A DNA stretch of 64,000 nucleotides from Camarhynchus parvulus (Eukaryota; Chordata; Aves; Passeriformes; Thraupidae): contig NC_044573.1 in assembly GCF_901933205.1 (NCBI RefSeq), positions 86,014,546 through 86,078,545 of the forward strand. Reading direction: 5' to 3'. The notes under the pieces were generated by a model that saw nothing but the letters and a program-made list of their open reading frames with translations, was not told the DNA's origin and made no database searches. Shown in pieces: positions 24,601-39,189 of the stretch (its first letter is position 1; each line of letters starts with the position of its first letter). Both the position numbers and the translations under genes were made by a program.

Positions 24601-27600
24601 TTTTTGAAATACTTATAAGTTCATTACACTTCTACTGTTTAATGTTCATACTTTCACTAAAGTAATAATAGTAGAGAGAAGAGTGAAGATCATTAATCAC
24701 TATATACTCAGTTCTTCAAAAATGTGACCTAAAATTAGAAGACTGGGCTAGAGTCTAAATATGAAGACTGAGCAATGATTCACATTTGTGTAAGATATGC
24801 AAAATGGGCATATTATGCATATACTTCTTATAATTAATATCTAATATTTGTATGATGAGTTTTAAAAAACTGATGTGTCATAATTGGGCCCCAACTGCAT
24901 ATACAAGCATGTATACCAAGGTGGGAAGTCTATCAAGAAAATATCGCACCTGCAAATATTCATCAAAATGAATTTGGGGCTTTCAAAATTTTTGGAAGTC
25001 TATCCATTGTAAAGTACAGATTTGGAAACATAATCTCAAATTAACAAGTACAGACAGAGGGTAGGATAGGATATACAGGAGTCAGAAAACTTTAAACAAG
25101 AGAGAACATTTTCTCTAGAAGGCAAATGAAACTAGGCTCCTACTCTGAAGCATTTCATAAATGGATCTCTACTAAATACTGAGGAAGTCTAGTGAAATTA
25201 ACCTCCTGTGCCTGAAGCTAGTCATTGTAAATACCCCTTAATGTCCTCCTTGATACTATGTCTTTATATAAAAGTAGATCAAATAATTGGATGATCATAA
25301 AAATATGGCAAAGGTACTTAGGCAGAAAAGAAGGTTTCTTTGATGTAAATTTGAATTTTGAACTTCAAGAGATGCCTGATGACATTATAATAAATCAGAT
25401 GGAATCCTTATGGCTGAGAAGACAAAGATAAAAGTAGAATATAAATTTATTCTACCTCCATTTCTTTGTCTTTGACCATTAGCTGGAATCCTAAACTAAT
25501 GAATAAAGGAAAAAGCACTAATGCTAATATTTAAATATTAACATATTTTTTACTTTAAAAGAAGTAGAGTCTTTTTTTCTGACCTTTATTTGCCATTTAA
25601 TTATTCCATTCTGCAAGAAACATCTAGGATGAACTCATTCTAAGATACTTATGAAGGCAAGAAATGCACATTTAAAATTTGCTCAGGTACAAACCACAGG
25701 ACCAGATTCTAAGTCAGAATTTAAAGCAGAAAAAAAAAATCTGCTGGATACAAGATAAGTTAGCCAAATGTCTAATGAAGCTTGTTTACACAGGACTATA
25801 ATAAAAATACAGATGTTATGTGTGAGCATCCTAAGCACATCACACCACCAGTCTAAAACATTTTATATCACCTTGAAGGTCCTTTAGATAACAGTTTGAA
25901 GACAATTTTTTGCTTACTCTCTTGGTTTTTTCCTATTTACATTCCTTGAATATGTACAAGGTTAACTTTCAAAGAGCTGATGCATTCCCTCTGTGCTTTC
26001 CATATTGGGAAAAGTATTTTGGATATGTATCTGTTTTATCTTTATTTGAAAGGGTTTCACAAATAGATTGTTTTATATTTCTCGTCATGATCAAAAGAGA
26101 AAAAGACCTGGATAAGGCATGATCAAAAGAAAGTTAAAAACAATCCCATAATACTTTATTTGAGCATAAATAAATAAATAAATGCAAGTCAGATAAGACT
26201 GAAGAAACAGATGGCAAATAAAAATAACATACAAATAACAATTAACTTATGACTCTGCATAAGACCTTTCATGCAGTACAAAGAAGCTACAAAGTCAAAA
26301 TCAGTAGCAAGTAGTAGGTTTACTCTTACTACATAAAAAAAAATCTGGTTAGAACTGAAAAGATATTTTAGTAAAGATATCTTGTTTCTTCAATTTTGCA
26401 CGGACTTTTGCATATCTATTACAGTTTGATATGCAGAATGATTTTTACAAAGGTAAAGCCACAGAATAATTAGCATCCATGTGACCGGAATATCTTTGTA
26501 TTCAAAATAGAAAGGAAAAGAAAAATTTTGAAATGCCAGCCTCATTAGTGCAGTATTTGGTATATTGAAATTAAAATATTAACAATATTCAAGGCTAGAA
26601 ATTGATTCAATAATGAATACTCCTTCAAAAGCTGTACCTTTGTCTTTAGAAAACTTGGAAAGATTTGGGGATACATTTTTAGTGAGCAATGGTGCAGAAT
26701 TCCACGCAATTTACAGGACAGAAAAGTATATTCTGCTTATTATGGATGCTTTAAGGCAATTACAGTGCTGTAAACATTCAGTAATTTATCACTGGGGTAA
26801 GACAGCAATTAATTAAATCTACAGGGCAAAAAATTCATTGACCAGTATTTGCTTATTCTTTGAAATAATTCTGAATATTCTGTATTATGATAATCTCCAT
26901 ATGATGGCACGGAATTCAGTCAGCATCAAATAGGGGATGTCTTATTCATATAAGAGGTGAGTTTAAAAGCTTTGTGAGAAAAAACTCTATGGATTCTTTC
27001 TAAAATCAATGGAGAAAATAAAGTTCTTCAGTGAAAAAATCAGAACAGTTTAATTAGGGTACAACTCTGAACCATCCATAAAAGAAGCCTTTCAATTAGC
27101 TATAACAAAAGCTGAGGGAAACCTGGGAAACATAAGCACTGTCAGTATAAAATTGGAACTGTGGCTGCTGAATGGTTATTACACCTTAGGGTTCAAAACT
27201 TTAAATTAATTATCATTAAGTCTAAAGGAGAGAGGAGAAAAAAAAATCCCTAAGGTTATATCCAAATGGATTAAAGTAGAATGGAAAATAAATGGTTGCT
27301 CACACACCTTCTAGTCCTGAACTTCAAAATAAGGACTATGGAATGTATTTCCCATGATGTCCCTAGTTATTTACAGATTTATCATTAATTTCCTATGTTC
27401 ATATTACCACTGAACCCTGTGGCCACTGCCAGACTGTCCAAGATAGTATTTAGCAACCTCAAAATTTAAAAAGACAGGTAACATTAGGGTGGGGGGTTGA
27501 ACACTAAAGGATGCATGCTAAATTACTCATCTACATCAGGCAATTTCTTGCTTTTATATAGATAAGAATAGTGAGTCTACTAATTATTCACTTTGGTTGA

Positions 27601-30600
27601 CATTTTCCTAGCACTCTGCACTTAGCTGCATATAATCTTACAAAATATTACCAGTCCCAACTGAAACTTTTTAATTCAGAGAATAAATTCTTTGGGAAAG
27701 CCTTTGTCTAGTTTAATCAGCTTCTCCAGGGGATAAGTTATATTATAAACTCAAGGGAAAAGTATTTTGAGAGGCAGTTGTCCTATGAAGATCTGGTACT
27801 CAAAAGCTTTGACTTAAGACATATTTATAAAAGATATCTTATCCAACTTCACACAAATATAGCTTCAGCCAACACAAAGAAACGCTTTCTGATAGTTTGG
27901 ATGGCTGTGGACCATGAGGAGTCCAGGAGCAAATCCTGCTCATCTGTACACAGAGCATGAGCACTCTCTGCAATCACTGAGAACTGAGGAACTGTAGACA
28001 TTCAAAATGGGAGAATGGGAGAAGAAACAAGATGAACATAAATGGGCATGAGAGAGTGAACTAGGACTAAAAAACATAGCCCACCTGAGGGAGAGCAGTT
28101 CAAAATTGGAACTAGAAGTGCTGTAGGTAATAACAATCACACAATGGTAGAAACTAGAAAGGGAAATCACAACTGGGTTAGAAAACATGGCAAGACAAGG
28201 GAAAAAACAAGAGTCAGGGAACAGGATGCAAGTAGAAAGAAAGAAAGTGGTTAGTGTGCAAAATTAGCTGTGAATGCGTTGGAATATTGAGATTGGGAAG
28301 GGATCTGGAAAGGGCAAGTGGTGAGGAAGTGGTACAGATCGCAGGAGGAGCTGTGCCACTAGAGGGAACAGGGACAAGGCACAAACTGTGCCACAGCTGC
28401 AGGAATGCACACACAGGAAGAACAGGAAGGCTAATGGAGAAGCAAAAACTGTGACTAAGCAAAAAATTGGTGGAAAAGATAGGGTCTGACTGCACAAGAA
28501 GATTACATGTGGCAGAATTCTGGAGTGAGGGAAGTAGCTGGATAATGCCCTGGTGCATCCTGTCACTATGGAAAAGGCATAAGAAGTGTTTTGCATAAAG
28601 CCTACCTCATCAGCTGGAAAGTCCCCTGATAATTCAATAAATTACTTAATAAAGAAGGAATCAGTAGGTAATACAGTCAAGTGTCCAGAGAAGAATGCCC
28701 ATTGTTTATGTGCTATTTGCAAAGCTCTAACCTTCTCAATTTGTAAAAAATTTCTGGATCCAAGTACCAAGAGAGGTGTCTACAAAATTGAAGTTCACCT
28801 TATTCTCTACATCTGGCAGTGACAAATGACCAGTATGGCTAGAAAAACTTAATGTACTATTTAATCACATACTACTATAAGCCATTATTCTGGGGTCACT
28901 AAGGAAAAGATGATATTAATTTGAGTTTGATTGGTTTATGGACATGATTACTTGACATGGTCATCAGTAAAAACATGAAACTGCCTCAGTAGCAGCTTGA
29001 AAAATTCACCATCTTCTGCTTTTAGTAAAATTATACAGAGCTAACCTTTTCTGTTGGAAAATAACACACTTCTCAAGTACATGCAGTGATACAGTAGCAT
29101 TTTGTCATTTTCCTTTTTTATATGGGGGATGTATTTATCTTTCAGCATGATAAATAACAAATTCAACAGAACTGTGCGCATTAAACGATGTCAAAGCATA
29201 AAAGTGGCAATGATGCTTCGTATTGCAAGAATATAAGTAGATAAAATGTACAATAGTTAAAAGTATTTTCGGGACCTTTACATTTTATTATTGGTATGTA
29301 AATAAGTGCTAAAATATGAAGAAGATAAGGCAATTTTCAGTGCTATAAAATTTATACAACTAAGTTATTTTTTTAGATATGAGGGAGAGGAGATGAGGCA
29401 ATGCCTCACACACCAAGCACATTACCATGACTTTTACATGCCCTAAGATACCTACACTGACATAGTAAATTTCATTCACTTGTTCAAAATATTTCAGCTT
29501 TCTGAAAAAAAAACTGAAAATAACTTTGCAAATTTCTCTTTAAGATTTCCTTCCAAAATACACTATCATCTTCTATTATGCAAAAAAGAAATGGGCAGTT
29601 GTTCATTACTAAATAATAACATGAATCTCTGTCCCTTTCTACTGCCTTTCATCAGTCTGTTTTAATATCCTGGCCCATCTGGTTTTCATCTTGACTGTTA
29701 ATCTTGCCACCAAATATCAGCAAAATCTCCAAAGTCATAATGTGGACTAGACATAATACAAAATCAGGAGCACATAAGAAATGATCAGAAAACAGAAAAA
29801 AAACTGTTCTTTCATCTTAGGCTGTCCTAGCACTGTAGGAGATACATAATTTTAAATTGCAGTTGTAATTGTGAAGTTAATGGCATCCCTTTGGATATCA
29901 TATTTCACTTAAAGATAGTTTAACTTTTGGGCTTCAGATATTCAGATACTGTCATTGTTCTGGGATTTTTTCTCTCTTTGTGGCTGTCATTGCAGCTAGG
30001 ATTGCTTTTAAAAGGTAATATAACTAATTTGCTAAAAAACCTTAAGAATAAATAATTTAAATTTTCTATTTTATTTTTAAAATGAATGCTATTGTATTGT
30101 ATTTAAAATAAATGCTATTGTATATATTCTATGTATTATACTTCTGTTACAAAACATATATGTGGATAACTACACTTCAAAGCACTTGATTTATTATAAG
30201 AAAAGACTGTAATGTTTTACAAAGCAATTTTTCCATCTTAGCTTAATCATAACCTTAATTGTAAGTCAGCAAATATTTCTAGGCATCTGTAACAAACATT
30301 GTGAACAGCATGATTCAGATTACAGTTTTTCCTAGAGACCGTATCTTCCTGCTCTAAATCACCTGTGTTGCAGCCCTACAAATTCAAAAGCTGATGAGCA
30401 CCATCTAGTTGTTTCTATATCAAAACTGCTGTCCTTTTCTTCAAAAGTATGTACTAGTTCTGATAGTATTCTTTTCATAAACAGAAAGATGTTAAATGAT
30501 CATAATTGGTTTAGGTGTATTTAAGCATGAACTTCCTTTGTACTGTTTAATATTTATTGCTAAATGAATGCAAGAAGATATTCTAATAAACCAGGAACTT

Positions 30601-33600
30601 AGCAGATTTCTCTTGCTTGGCTCTATCGTGTGTGTTTGCAGTAGGATTTGTGGCTAGACAGAGGATATTTCAGCATCATGCATCAGCAGGAATGATCCCA
30701 GGAATTCCTTTGCACTGTTCTCAGAGGTGGGATTGAGACCTGCTAGTACAGCCAGGCTCTGTCACAGTCCTTAGGAAAGGGGAAAGTAGCAGAGCTATGA
30801 GATACAGCTTCCTAATGTGGGATTCACAACCATGGCTCTTCAGTCTTTCCTAAAGAAAATACCTATCAGTCAGGTGGATTTCACTTTCTCTTTTTCAACT
30901 GTAGAATGTTTTAAAGTGTTTGGGGAACACAATCAGGATTTTTAGTCCCAATTTCAGCAGCATTCTCCTTGTTGAATACAGCAGAAATATCTCATGCAGA
31001 CTGCAAGTGCAGAATCGGGATCTTTGTTGTAATCAGCTCACTTGCAGACTAATATGGCAGACTATCTGCTAAAATTTAAAATGGGTTATTTTATGTATGA
31101 ATTCTTTAGTTTGTCAGCATGCTTTCCTGCAGTATATATACTAGCACCAGAAGAAAAAAGGTATTTGGCAAAAAACTTAATACCTAATGAGACCTATATA
31201 AGCCTGCCTATAAAAAAGTCTGGCAGGAGATCTAAGAAGGTCATTGTTTTGTTTTTACGGTTTCCCAAATAAAAATTATCTTCATGCTTTAAAACCTCCT
31301 AAGGCTGCATATTCAAAGGCATCTGGAGACCTACACTATATTCCAGACATTAACTAAATAAATCTAGAAAGATAGTCACACACACAGAAGACCCATCCTA
31401 AAATATGCCTATTTCTTTCATTTCGGTTGTTAAAAAAATCTCCAAGCTACAAACTAAACAAGTTCAGTCATTGGACTGGGATAAATAAAATTACCTATTC
31501 CTAGAGACAACAGAATACAAGTAAACCAAAGCTGAATTGTGTATAGGTCTATAGACTTAATGAGGGATTTCCTATGGGACAGCAAGAAAAAACAAAGCAC
31601 ATTTATATATGTCTTCAGTATCATGGTAGAGTTTGTAAAGAATTATTAATTGGCTGAACAAAAAAGGGACTAACAAGCTGGACAAACAATGATTTAACTC
31701 CTTAAAGGTAGAAGTTGGTTTTAACCAGTTATATAATTCACTTTTATTAGTTGGTAGGCTAGGAAACATATAGCTGCTAGAAATTCAATTCTTCAACTGA
31801 AAGAAATGTTAGAAGTAGCTTTCCATTACTTTCCATGAGGTCAGATTTAACATGAAATGAGCTAAAGCATGCTAATATTGTAAAACAACATTCAAAGTTA
31901 AAATCATCAAAATTTACTTTAATGAACTAGTGCTAATGGCAGCACTTCTTTGGCTTTGTTTCTTCAGGAACCAGTAAGCTAGAGAAATTTCAGAGACAAA
32001 AAAATACTTTAAAATTGGGGATGGTATCTCATTTTCTATTTGGATCCTGGAATATTGAACTTTCATAATCTGGAAGAGCTGGTAATTTCACATTTTAAAA
32101 AGTTAAAATACCTAACACATTCTATAGACCAATATTAGGACCATTTTGCCAACCAACACCTACTATGTTTCTTAAATCAAAGTGTGGTAATCCTGAATTA
32201 GTTTAAGACAGAAAAATAAAGAGAAGAAACAGTTCAATATCTCTATCAATCTGCTACCCCCACTGGAATTTGAATAGTGTGTCAGAATACTAAAACAAAG
32301 TCACTGGCAAATTTCCAAGGTAACAGCTGTAACATACCCAGCAAAGTCATAAATCATAACAAACAATGTCTGCAGGAATAGAGACCATCTAAATAAAACC
32401 AAAAATGGTTATGATTCTCTGTTTTTCAGGAAGATCTATAATCTTAGCCAATACTTAGCTAGGTTGTCAATTATCAACGAGTCATGGTGCTCCAGATCAC
32501 TATGTGCTTTCTGCATCCATGAAGCATATCCTTTGAACATCCAATCTAAACCTACAGAGTTGGGTGTGCTTGTAGAAGCAATCTCTTTCACAGATATCTG
32601 TAAGATGCCAAAGGCCTTCCTATTGCTTTTTCAACTCCTTTTTTCTATACCTCACAAATTAGTTGATTCACTTTACTGTCAAGATGCTCTTGCCTTTCAT
32701 CAACCACATTGATGACATTGTGTCGGTATGTGAAAAAAAAGACATAATTTGTGAGTAATTTGTGAGACTGGGGAAAGTCGAGAAATAGTCTGAGCCACAG
32801 GAGAGCTCTATCTAGAGAGAAGCAAAATCCAGCCTGGTAACGTCCCATTTTATTCCACTCCCAGTCTTTATTCACAGTGAAAATTTTGAATTGTCCCATG
32901 CATCTCCAATGGCAGGTTCAGTCCACATCTACTGCCAAGCTAAGGAATTAATATCAACCTTCTTGCAGACAAGAAAAAACTACAGTATAGACATTTCAAG
33001 CCCTCAGAAATGTCACAGATAATTAAAAACACTCAAGTCCACTCTGTGAGCAGCAGTTTCACACCATGGCATCAGGGTTGTATTTGTTTTGAGGAGGAGA
33101 GCTGTCACTCCAGATGAACTATGAGAGAACAGAAGGACTCTAGAGCTATGTCTAGAACTACATTTTTCTACCTGAGCTATAGGTACGCTTATCTCAAGCG
33201 TCCCACTTTTGGTTCACATGATGTGGACTCCTGCGAGCTGCAGTCTTCTTCCGGATCCAGAGAAGCAGCCCAGGAAAGAAGAATGAATACTGCAGAACTG
33301 ACGTCCTCACTCACACATCTTCCTCTTTGAATGCCCCAGTCAGCTGCTGGCCAAGAACCAAGGGCCAAGTATCTGCAGACTCTGGCATTTCTGCAGCTGT
33401 TGTTCCTGGTCCCAAATTAGGCTGGTTTGGTTTTGTTGGGTTTGGGGTTTTTTTCCATTTGTTTTCAAAAGATAAAAGGCAGGACAATGGCAAGGTCAAA
33501 AGAGCAGCAAGGCAGGTGTTATGATAGTGTGTCAAAGGAAACTACACTCAGCATTCTGGCAACAGAGAGTAGTCTTCTCTGTTAGGAACTAACACTAAAA

Positions 33601-33899
33601 TTTTTGGTTGATTTCTGAGCTCGGATGGGGGATTTTTATAGTCCGTACAAATCCCTGTTTACTTATTTACATATGGCTTACTGCTACAATATTCGTCTAA
33701 GGACAGATGCCATTTAGACCTCAAGTATACATTGCAGTGAGCAGAGACTGACCTGTTTTCAGGCGGGAGCAAGAGGTGGCATTGCTGGCAGGCAGGAAGC
33801 ATCAAGGATAACACTGTTGGTGCCAGGCAAAATTAGCACATACAATTTAACACTTTTCATTTCCAGTACTAATGAAAGTCCCATTTTCTCTTTGTGTTA
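21601..33899. other. 12.3 kb AT-rich intergenic stretch, no gene found
   Basis: No ORF with recognisable domains, no RNA gene and no clear young repeat. Contents worth naming are an AAAT microsatellite at about 26167-26183, a purine-rich region at about 27980-28560, a 26-bp unit repeated twice at 30077-30128, and G/T-rich low complexity at about 33420-33455. The open minus-strand frames at 28214-28596 follow from the purine-rich composition. Confidence 0.7.
30077..30128. repeat. Two-copy 26-bp tandem repeat
   Basis: Two adjacent units beginning TTAAAAT(G/A)AATGCTATTGTAT differ at only a few positions. Probably a local slippage duplication. Confidence 0.65.
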
Positions 33900-34040
33900 T
33901 AGAAATTTAAGCCAGGCTGCATTGAGCTCTGAACAACCTGGTCAAGTGAAAGATGTCCCTGCCTACAGCAGGGGGTTTGGAACTGCATGATCTGTAAGTT
34001 CCCTTCCAAGCCAAAACATCTTCTGATTCTATAACAACTC
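33900..34040 (+). repeat. CR1 LINE fragment, 3' end, plus strand
   Basis: TGAGCTCTGAACAACCTGGT, AAGATGTCCCTGCC, CAGGGGGTTTGGAACT and GTTCCCTTCCAAGCC lead to TTCTGATTCTATAAC, the standard CR1 3' end. About 140 bp, truncated at its 5' side. Non-coding. Confidence 0.85.
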
Positions 34041-37000
34041 ACAGTCACTAAGCAGTAGTTTTCCTTTGTAAAACAGTTAACCAATTCAGTAAGCAAACTA
34101 CATGGCTGATAATTCTCATAACATTTTTTTCTCTGAAGATTTCTTTATGTTTATGAAGAAGTATAGTAGCCAACAGTCATTGCCAAAGATCTGCTTCCTT
34201 CCTGACAATCTTACCTGGACCTCAGCCATGTTCCTCCCCTGTTACTCTCTCATTTCCCTGAAACTGTTTTGTTCACTGTACTTCCCTTTGTTTTCAAATG
34301 GTGTTAATGAGAGAGTAAAACCCTTTCTTAAAGAACATGTAAAAATCTATTATGTTTACTCCATGCTCTGGTCAAAAGAGCAAAGCTGCACCATTTTATC
34401 ACAATTGATTACAGCCTTTTGAAAAAATGAAATTTGAGTTGAAATGTTTCTGTTGAGTTTAACAGGACATAAGGGCACCCAGGAAAAAAGCAATGAACAA
34501 TTGGTAACTAATTAATTCTAATAGCATTCCTTTGCTTCAGGGTAGTAGGAAGGATTAGATCAGACTAAGAAAACAGATGCCCCTCCTGACATGTTGAAAA
34601 TATATCATTGCTGGTTTCTCACATTAAAAAGTAAAAACATTTACATGAACTCCCCTATGCTGCTTTGTTGGTACCTGCTCATATTCAGAAACTAAACCCT
34701 CTGGTCCTTATCTATGAATGACTTTGGTTAGCCTTGAATTTAATAAATAATGTCTGTATCTCTGTTGATCAGAGAGCCTACTTTCAGATGAGGAGAACAA
34801 GAACAATGTTCCTATGATGTAAAATAAAACTATTTCAAAAATTGCTAGCTATTTTCCTTTTAGTTCCTAGGTGACTTCTGAAACTGAGGTAATATTGAAA
34901 AGTGATACAAGAATTGTTTTAAAAAAATAAGGAACTGCTTTCCCCACAGCATTTTAAGTTTAATCATGGTCCTGATTTTTCCTTTGTAACCAGAAGCATT
35001 GATCAGCTTTGATTCAAGTAAAGATCATATTCCAGCATGCTTCTGTCTCGTTGTGTGATGGATACAGCCTACTTTCTTAAATCCAATGTGCTTGTTTATT
35101 AGCAAAAGATTCTTTCCTCATTCTTGCTACACCCCAGCCCCTACCCCCCAAATATGTTCATGTCCTGTGTTCAGCAATCAAACATAACTTTTGCAGCAGT
35201 ACGTGCCAGAGCAATACGTGCCTTCATAGTCAGGGTGTAGTGATCCTGATGTTATGATCACAGACAGGTCTGGGACTTTGACATGATTTTCCTCTTTCTC
35301 ACTGAGGCCAGATATGAATAAAGTCCTGAATTCATTTCTCATACAGGATAGGGTCACAGTCTGGAAAAAACAAGGATCACCACTGAATAATGCAAAGTAG
35401 AGAGGCCATGCATAACAGCACTGTCAAAATTGAGGCCGTAGTTGACAATATGCTGTCTTTAATAATGAAGCACACTTAAGTTCCTCATCCTGAAGAGTTC
35501 CTTCTGCCCTCCCCCCCTTTCTCCCTTCCCCCTCCAATTTTTTCTCAAACAGCTTAGTGCCACTAAGAGGGGACAGCAAATAACAATGCTATTACCATTG
35601 TGTGTATGAAACGGATAATTTCTTAAGCCTGTTTCACCTTCAAAGATATTTCATCATGGATATACTGTATGAAAATTGTGTGTCCAACTACTTAAGGTCT
35701 CTGCATTTACAACAAGAGGAGAGAAATGTTATCCTTGATGTAGTTGTAAAATTCAAAATGCCCTTGACATTTATTACACTAGAATTATGATGAGTCTAAT
35801 TTGTAGTAGACTTGTCAAACTGTTGGAAAGCATACATCATTCCAGTAATATTTTCTCTAGGCTTCTAATAAGACATCCACATTCTAGATCCAAAGTGCCT
35901 CCCTTATAGGAAATAGAAAGGACATAGACCTCTCTCAAAAAGACACAGACCTCACTCATTCTATTGTTTCTCCCAAGATTTGCTGCTCCTGAAGTTTCTT
36001 TCTGTAAGAACACCTTGTCTCTTCCTCAGCCCTAAGACACATTAAAATACTTTTTATAACTCAATATACTGCCAGCAAGAACTCCTTGTTCCAACTGGAA
36101 GGCAAAGCAGATGAATTCCACATCACTGAGTACATTCCTAGAGCATGAATACTTTTACAATCCCATTTGAGACTCTATATAGTACTTTTTATTTGAGCAA
36201 GTCTAGTGATGCAACTTTTTTCTCAGTAATATATTCACTCCCTTATTGCCTGACACATTTTTGCTGCTATCTGCAAGTCCTACATGAGAGTGCCACGAGC
36301 TATTTCTTTGCCCTGATGTTCTGCCATTTTTGAGAATTTGGGGTTTAGGCCTCATTTTTACAAATCCTTTAACAGTTTGAGGAGTTTAACATAAACATGT
36401 CTTGTTTCAGAGGAAGGCAGATGATATTTTCTAAGACTATAAGCAACTTATCAAGACAACAGTTAACATAGGCCACGAACAGGCAATGAATTTATCATTC
36501 AACTGTAACAATTCCTGTATATACATTGCCTCTTGTAAATACTTTTTTTCAAGAGTCAGTGAGAAAGGGTCATTAATCATTCACTTGTTTCTAGGTAAGA
36601 GCAGAGTTTTTGGCAGCTATTGAACAATATGCTATGCTACAAATTAACAGATGAATTCCATAGTGACTTCTCTATAAATCCATACCTTGGTAACAAAAAT
36701 GATCTGTATTTGCCACCCTGAAAGACAGGCAAAATTATCACAAAAAGTCTAGTCATGGGTCTAGTCAAGCCTACTGCTCATGCCCAGTGTTTTTATGGCT
36801 ATCCATATCTTCATGAGTCTCAGGCCTTAACTTCCAGCCAACAAAAACCAATGTGAACATTTCAACTAGATGAACAGAAATTATGTTTGGAAATGTTATG
36901 CAGTGCTGCTGGGCTTTATGAAAGGACAGATTTTTAAGTTTTTCAATAGGCACATGGAAATGTAACATACATGTGGCAAATTAACATAATAAAAAAATGC

Positions 37001-38116
37001 AGCATGGTAATCTCTTAGTTCACATGATGTCTAGCTTTGTGTTACACTGTATCAGAACTACATGAGGTGAAAGAATGCAGAAATTTAAGTAGTTAGATAA
37101 CCACTTCAAAACGATCTCAGACTTTGTAAAGCAATTTTTGATCTAAAATTTTGGGATGCCTTATAAAATAACAGTCCTGTTATCTGTCTCTGAGTTTCAG
37201 TATCTTTCAGTCTGAGGATCTCTTCAGCTTTTCCAGTAGATCTTTGAGTCACTTTAAATTTTCATATCCACTGGGTTATTGCATAACAAATACTGTTCAT
37301 ATTCCAAATCCCTGCTAAGTGATCTACATATCTGTAGCTCATTCTTAACTGCAGAGCACCCTTTCATCTTGTTTTGCTATGTTTTGAACAGTCTGACAAA
37401 GTTGCTGACTCTTCTCATAGGGTTCATTGTATTATGATGATACAAATATTTTATCTCTGCCTTGATGAAAGAGAAATTAGAATCCAACTTCAAACAACTG
37501 AAAAGCAAATGGGTTAATCTTTAGCACTCCCAAGTTTCCCACCTGCCATTTAACTTCTTATAATCCATTCCAGAATTTTTTTTCATTTAATATTAGTTGG
37601 CCCATAACCATTACTATCTTAACTAGAATTGCATAAAAGATTCATTTGATTCCTCATGACCCAAAATATATGATGAGCAATAGAAACAATCAGAATGGGT
37701 TGGCTCTACTTGAACATAAATGGACATTTATCTAACATTTGTCATTTGTTCCTTCGCTTCTTGCCTACAATCTACTTTCACATGTACTGAGAGTTACACT
37801 TTGCTCTGCTGCACTTCATCCACCCATTTACTGTGATAATAGGTTAGCTAAGCAGAGCTGGAAGCACGCAAAACCTTTTTGCAGTTCTTAATCTAGATGG
37901 TGTTTAAACATATTTGAAAAAGAGGAGAGAGATGGACGAACAGAGTTAAAGCAAAGCAATTTTTAGGATCAATCATTTTATTAGAATGTACAACACCAAA
38001 AGGCATTAAATTATGAGAATTTCAGTTGACTCTATCAGTACCTTTTATAAATGCTGCATTAAAAACTAAGTGCTTTGTAGCATTCTGGAGGATAGCATTC
38101 CTAGTAGTAAACTATT
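34041..38116. other. AT-rich intergenic stretch, no gene found
   Basis: About 4 kb with no supported gene. It contains a pure polypyrimidine tract at about 35500-35536 (C8 followed by CT-rich sequence). Short frames lack any recognisable feature. Confidence 0.7.
35500..35536 (+). other. Polypyrimidine tract
   Basis: An almost pure C/T run including C8, with its purine-rich complement. It could adopt triplex (H-DNA) structure; no gene is nearby. Confidence 0.55.
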
Positions 38117-38800
38117 CACAGAATTCTAGAATACATCAAGTTGGAAGGGACCCATAAAGATCATTATGTTCAACTCCCTGTCCCTCACAGAATTATATAA
38201 AATTAACCATATGACTTAGAGCATCAACCAGACACTCCTTGAATTGTGTCAGGCTTAGTGCTGAGACCACTTCCCTCAGGAACCGGTTCCAATAACCAAC
38301 CACCCACTCAGTGAAGACCCTCTTCCTAATTTGAGTCTGAACTTCCTTTGACACAGCTTCATTCCATTTCCTTGTGACATATTGCTGGTCGCCAGAGAGA
38401 CATAAACATTTCCCTCTCTGCTGCCTGCCTTGAGAAAGGTTTAGATTGCCAGGAGGTCACCATTCAGCTTTCTCTTTTCAAGGCTGAACAAGTCAAATGA
38501 TCTCAGCTGCTTCTCCTAAGTCTTGCCCTTGAGAACTTTCAGCATTGTGGTCCCCCTCACCTGGAGACTCTCTAGTACTTGGACGTCCTTCTTATATTGT
38601 GATACACAAAACTGTGTACAATCATGTGGAGGCTACAGCAGTGAAGTGCTGAGGACAATCACCTCCCTTGACTGGCTGGCAGTGCAGTTCCTGATGCACT
38701 CCAGGACATGGTTCACTCTTTTGGCTGCCAGCACACTGCTGACTCATATTCAATTTGCCATATGTAGCCACAGTCCTCTTCATAGAGAGCAGGCAGGCAC
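38117..38800 (-). repeat. CR1 LINE, 3' segment, minus strand (left part of interrupted element)
   Basis: It begins CACAGAATTCTAGAATAC then AAGTTGGAAGGGACCC, a reverse-complement CR1 3' end. It continues through AACCGGTTCCAATAACC, GTGAAGACCCTCTTCCTAAT, GGCTGAACAAGTCAAATG and CACTCCAGGACATGG in the order expected for CR1 read backwards. An LTR interrupts it on the right; the junction is approximate. Confidence 0.85.
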
Positions 38801-39180
38801 AACTTCCCAAGGATACTTCCTGGAAATCACAGCAAGGAATCTCAGAGAAAGAGAAAACAATTCTTATCTCTACTTGTGGTTCCTATTGTTTTGCACATGT
38901 GGAATATGTTAGGAAGATTGTTTACCGGAACAGATTTGGTAATGGGATTCTGTTGAATATTGTTTTGATTCCTTGGCCAATCACTCAAAGCTGTGTCCTG
39001 GTTGTCTCGAGACAGTCATGAGTTTTCTTTAGTATGTAATTTACTATAGTATAATATAGTGTCTTTTTAATATAGTATAATATAATGTAATATAATATAG
39101 TTTAATAAAGCAATTGCTCAGCATTCTGAATCAATGAAGTCAGATGCCAATCATTTCCTGCAGTGGGGGCACCCTAAATT
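38800..39180 (+). mobile_element. Solo LTR (family shared with 41.6 and 46.1 kb), inserted in CR1
   Basis: It shares with the 41.6-kb LTR the words AGATTGTTTACC, TTGGCCAAT, AAAGCTGTGT, TTAGTAT and ATGAAGTCAGAT in the same order. A TATAGTATAA-rich stretch runs at about 39040-39110, with AATAAA at its end. No internal retroviral region is present, so it is a solo LTR. Both ends are approximate and no target duplication was found. Confidence 0.65.
39040..39110 (+). repeat. TATAGTATAATATA low-complexity tract in LTR
   Basis: Imperfect repeats of TATAGTATAATATAATG end in AATAAA. It belongs to the 3' part of the 38.8-kb LTR, where the other family copies have a shorter TTAGTATAGC motif. Confidence 0.6.
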
Positions 39181-39189
39181 AAAATAGCC

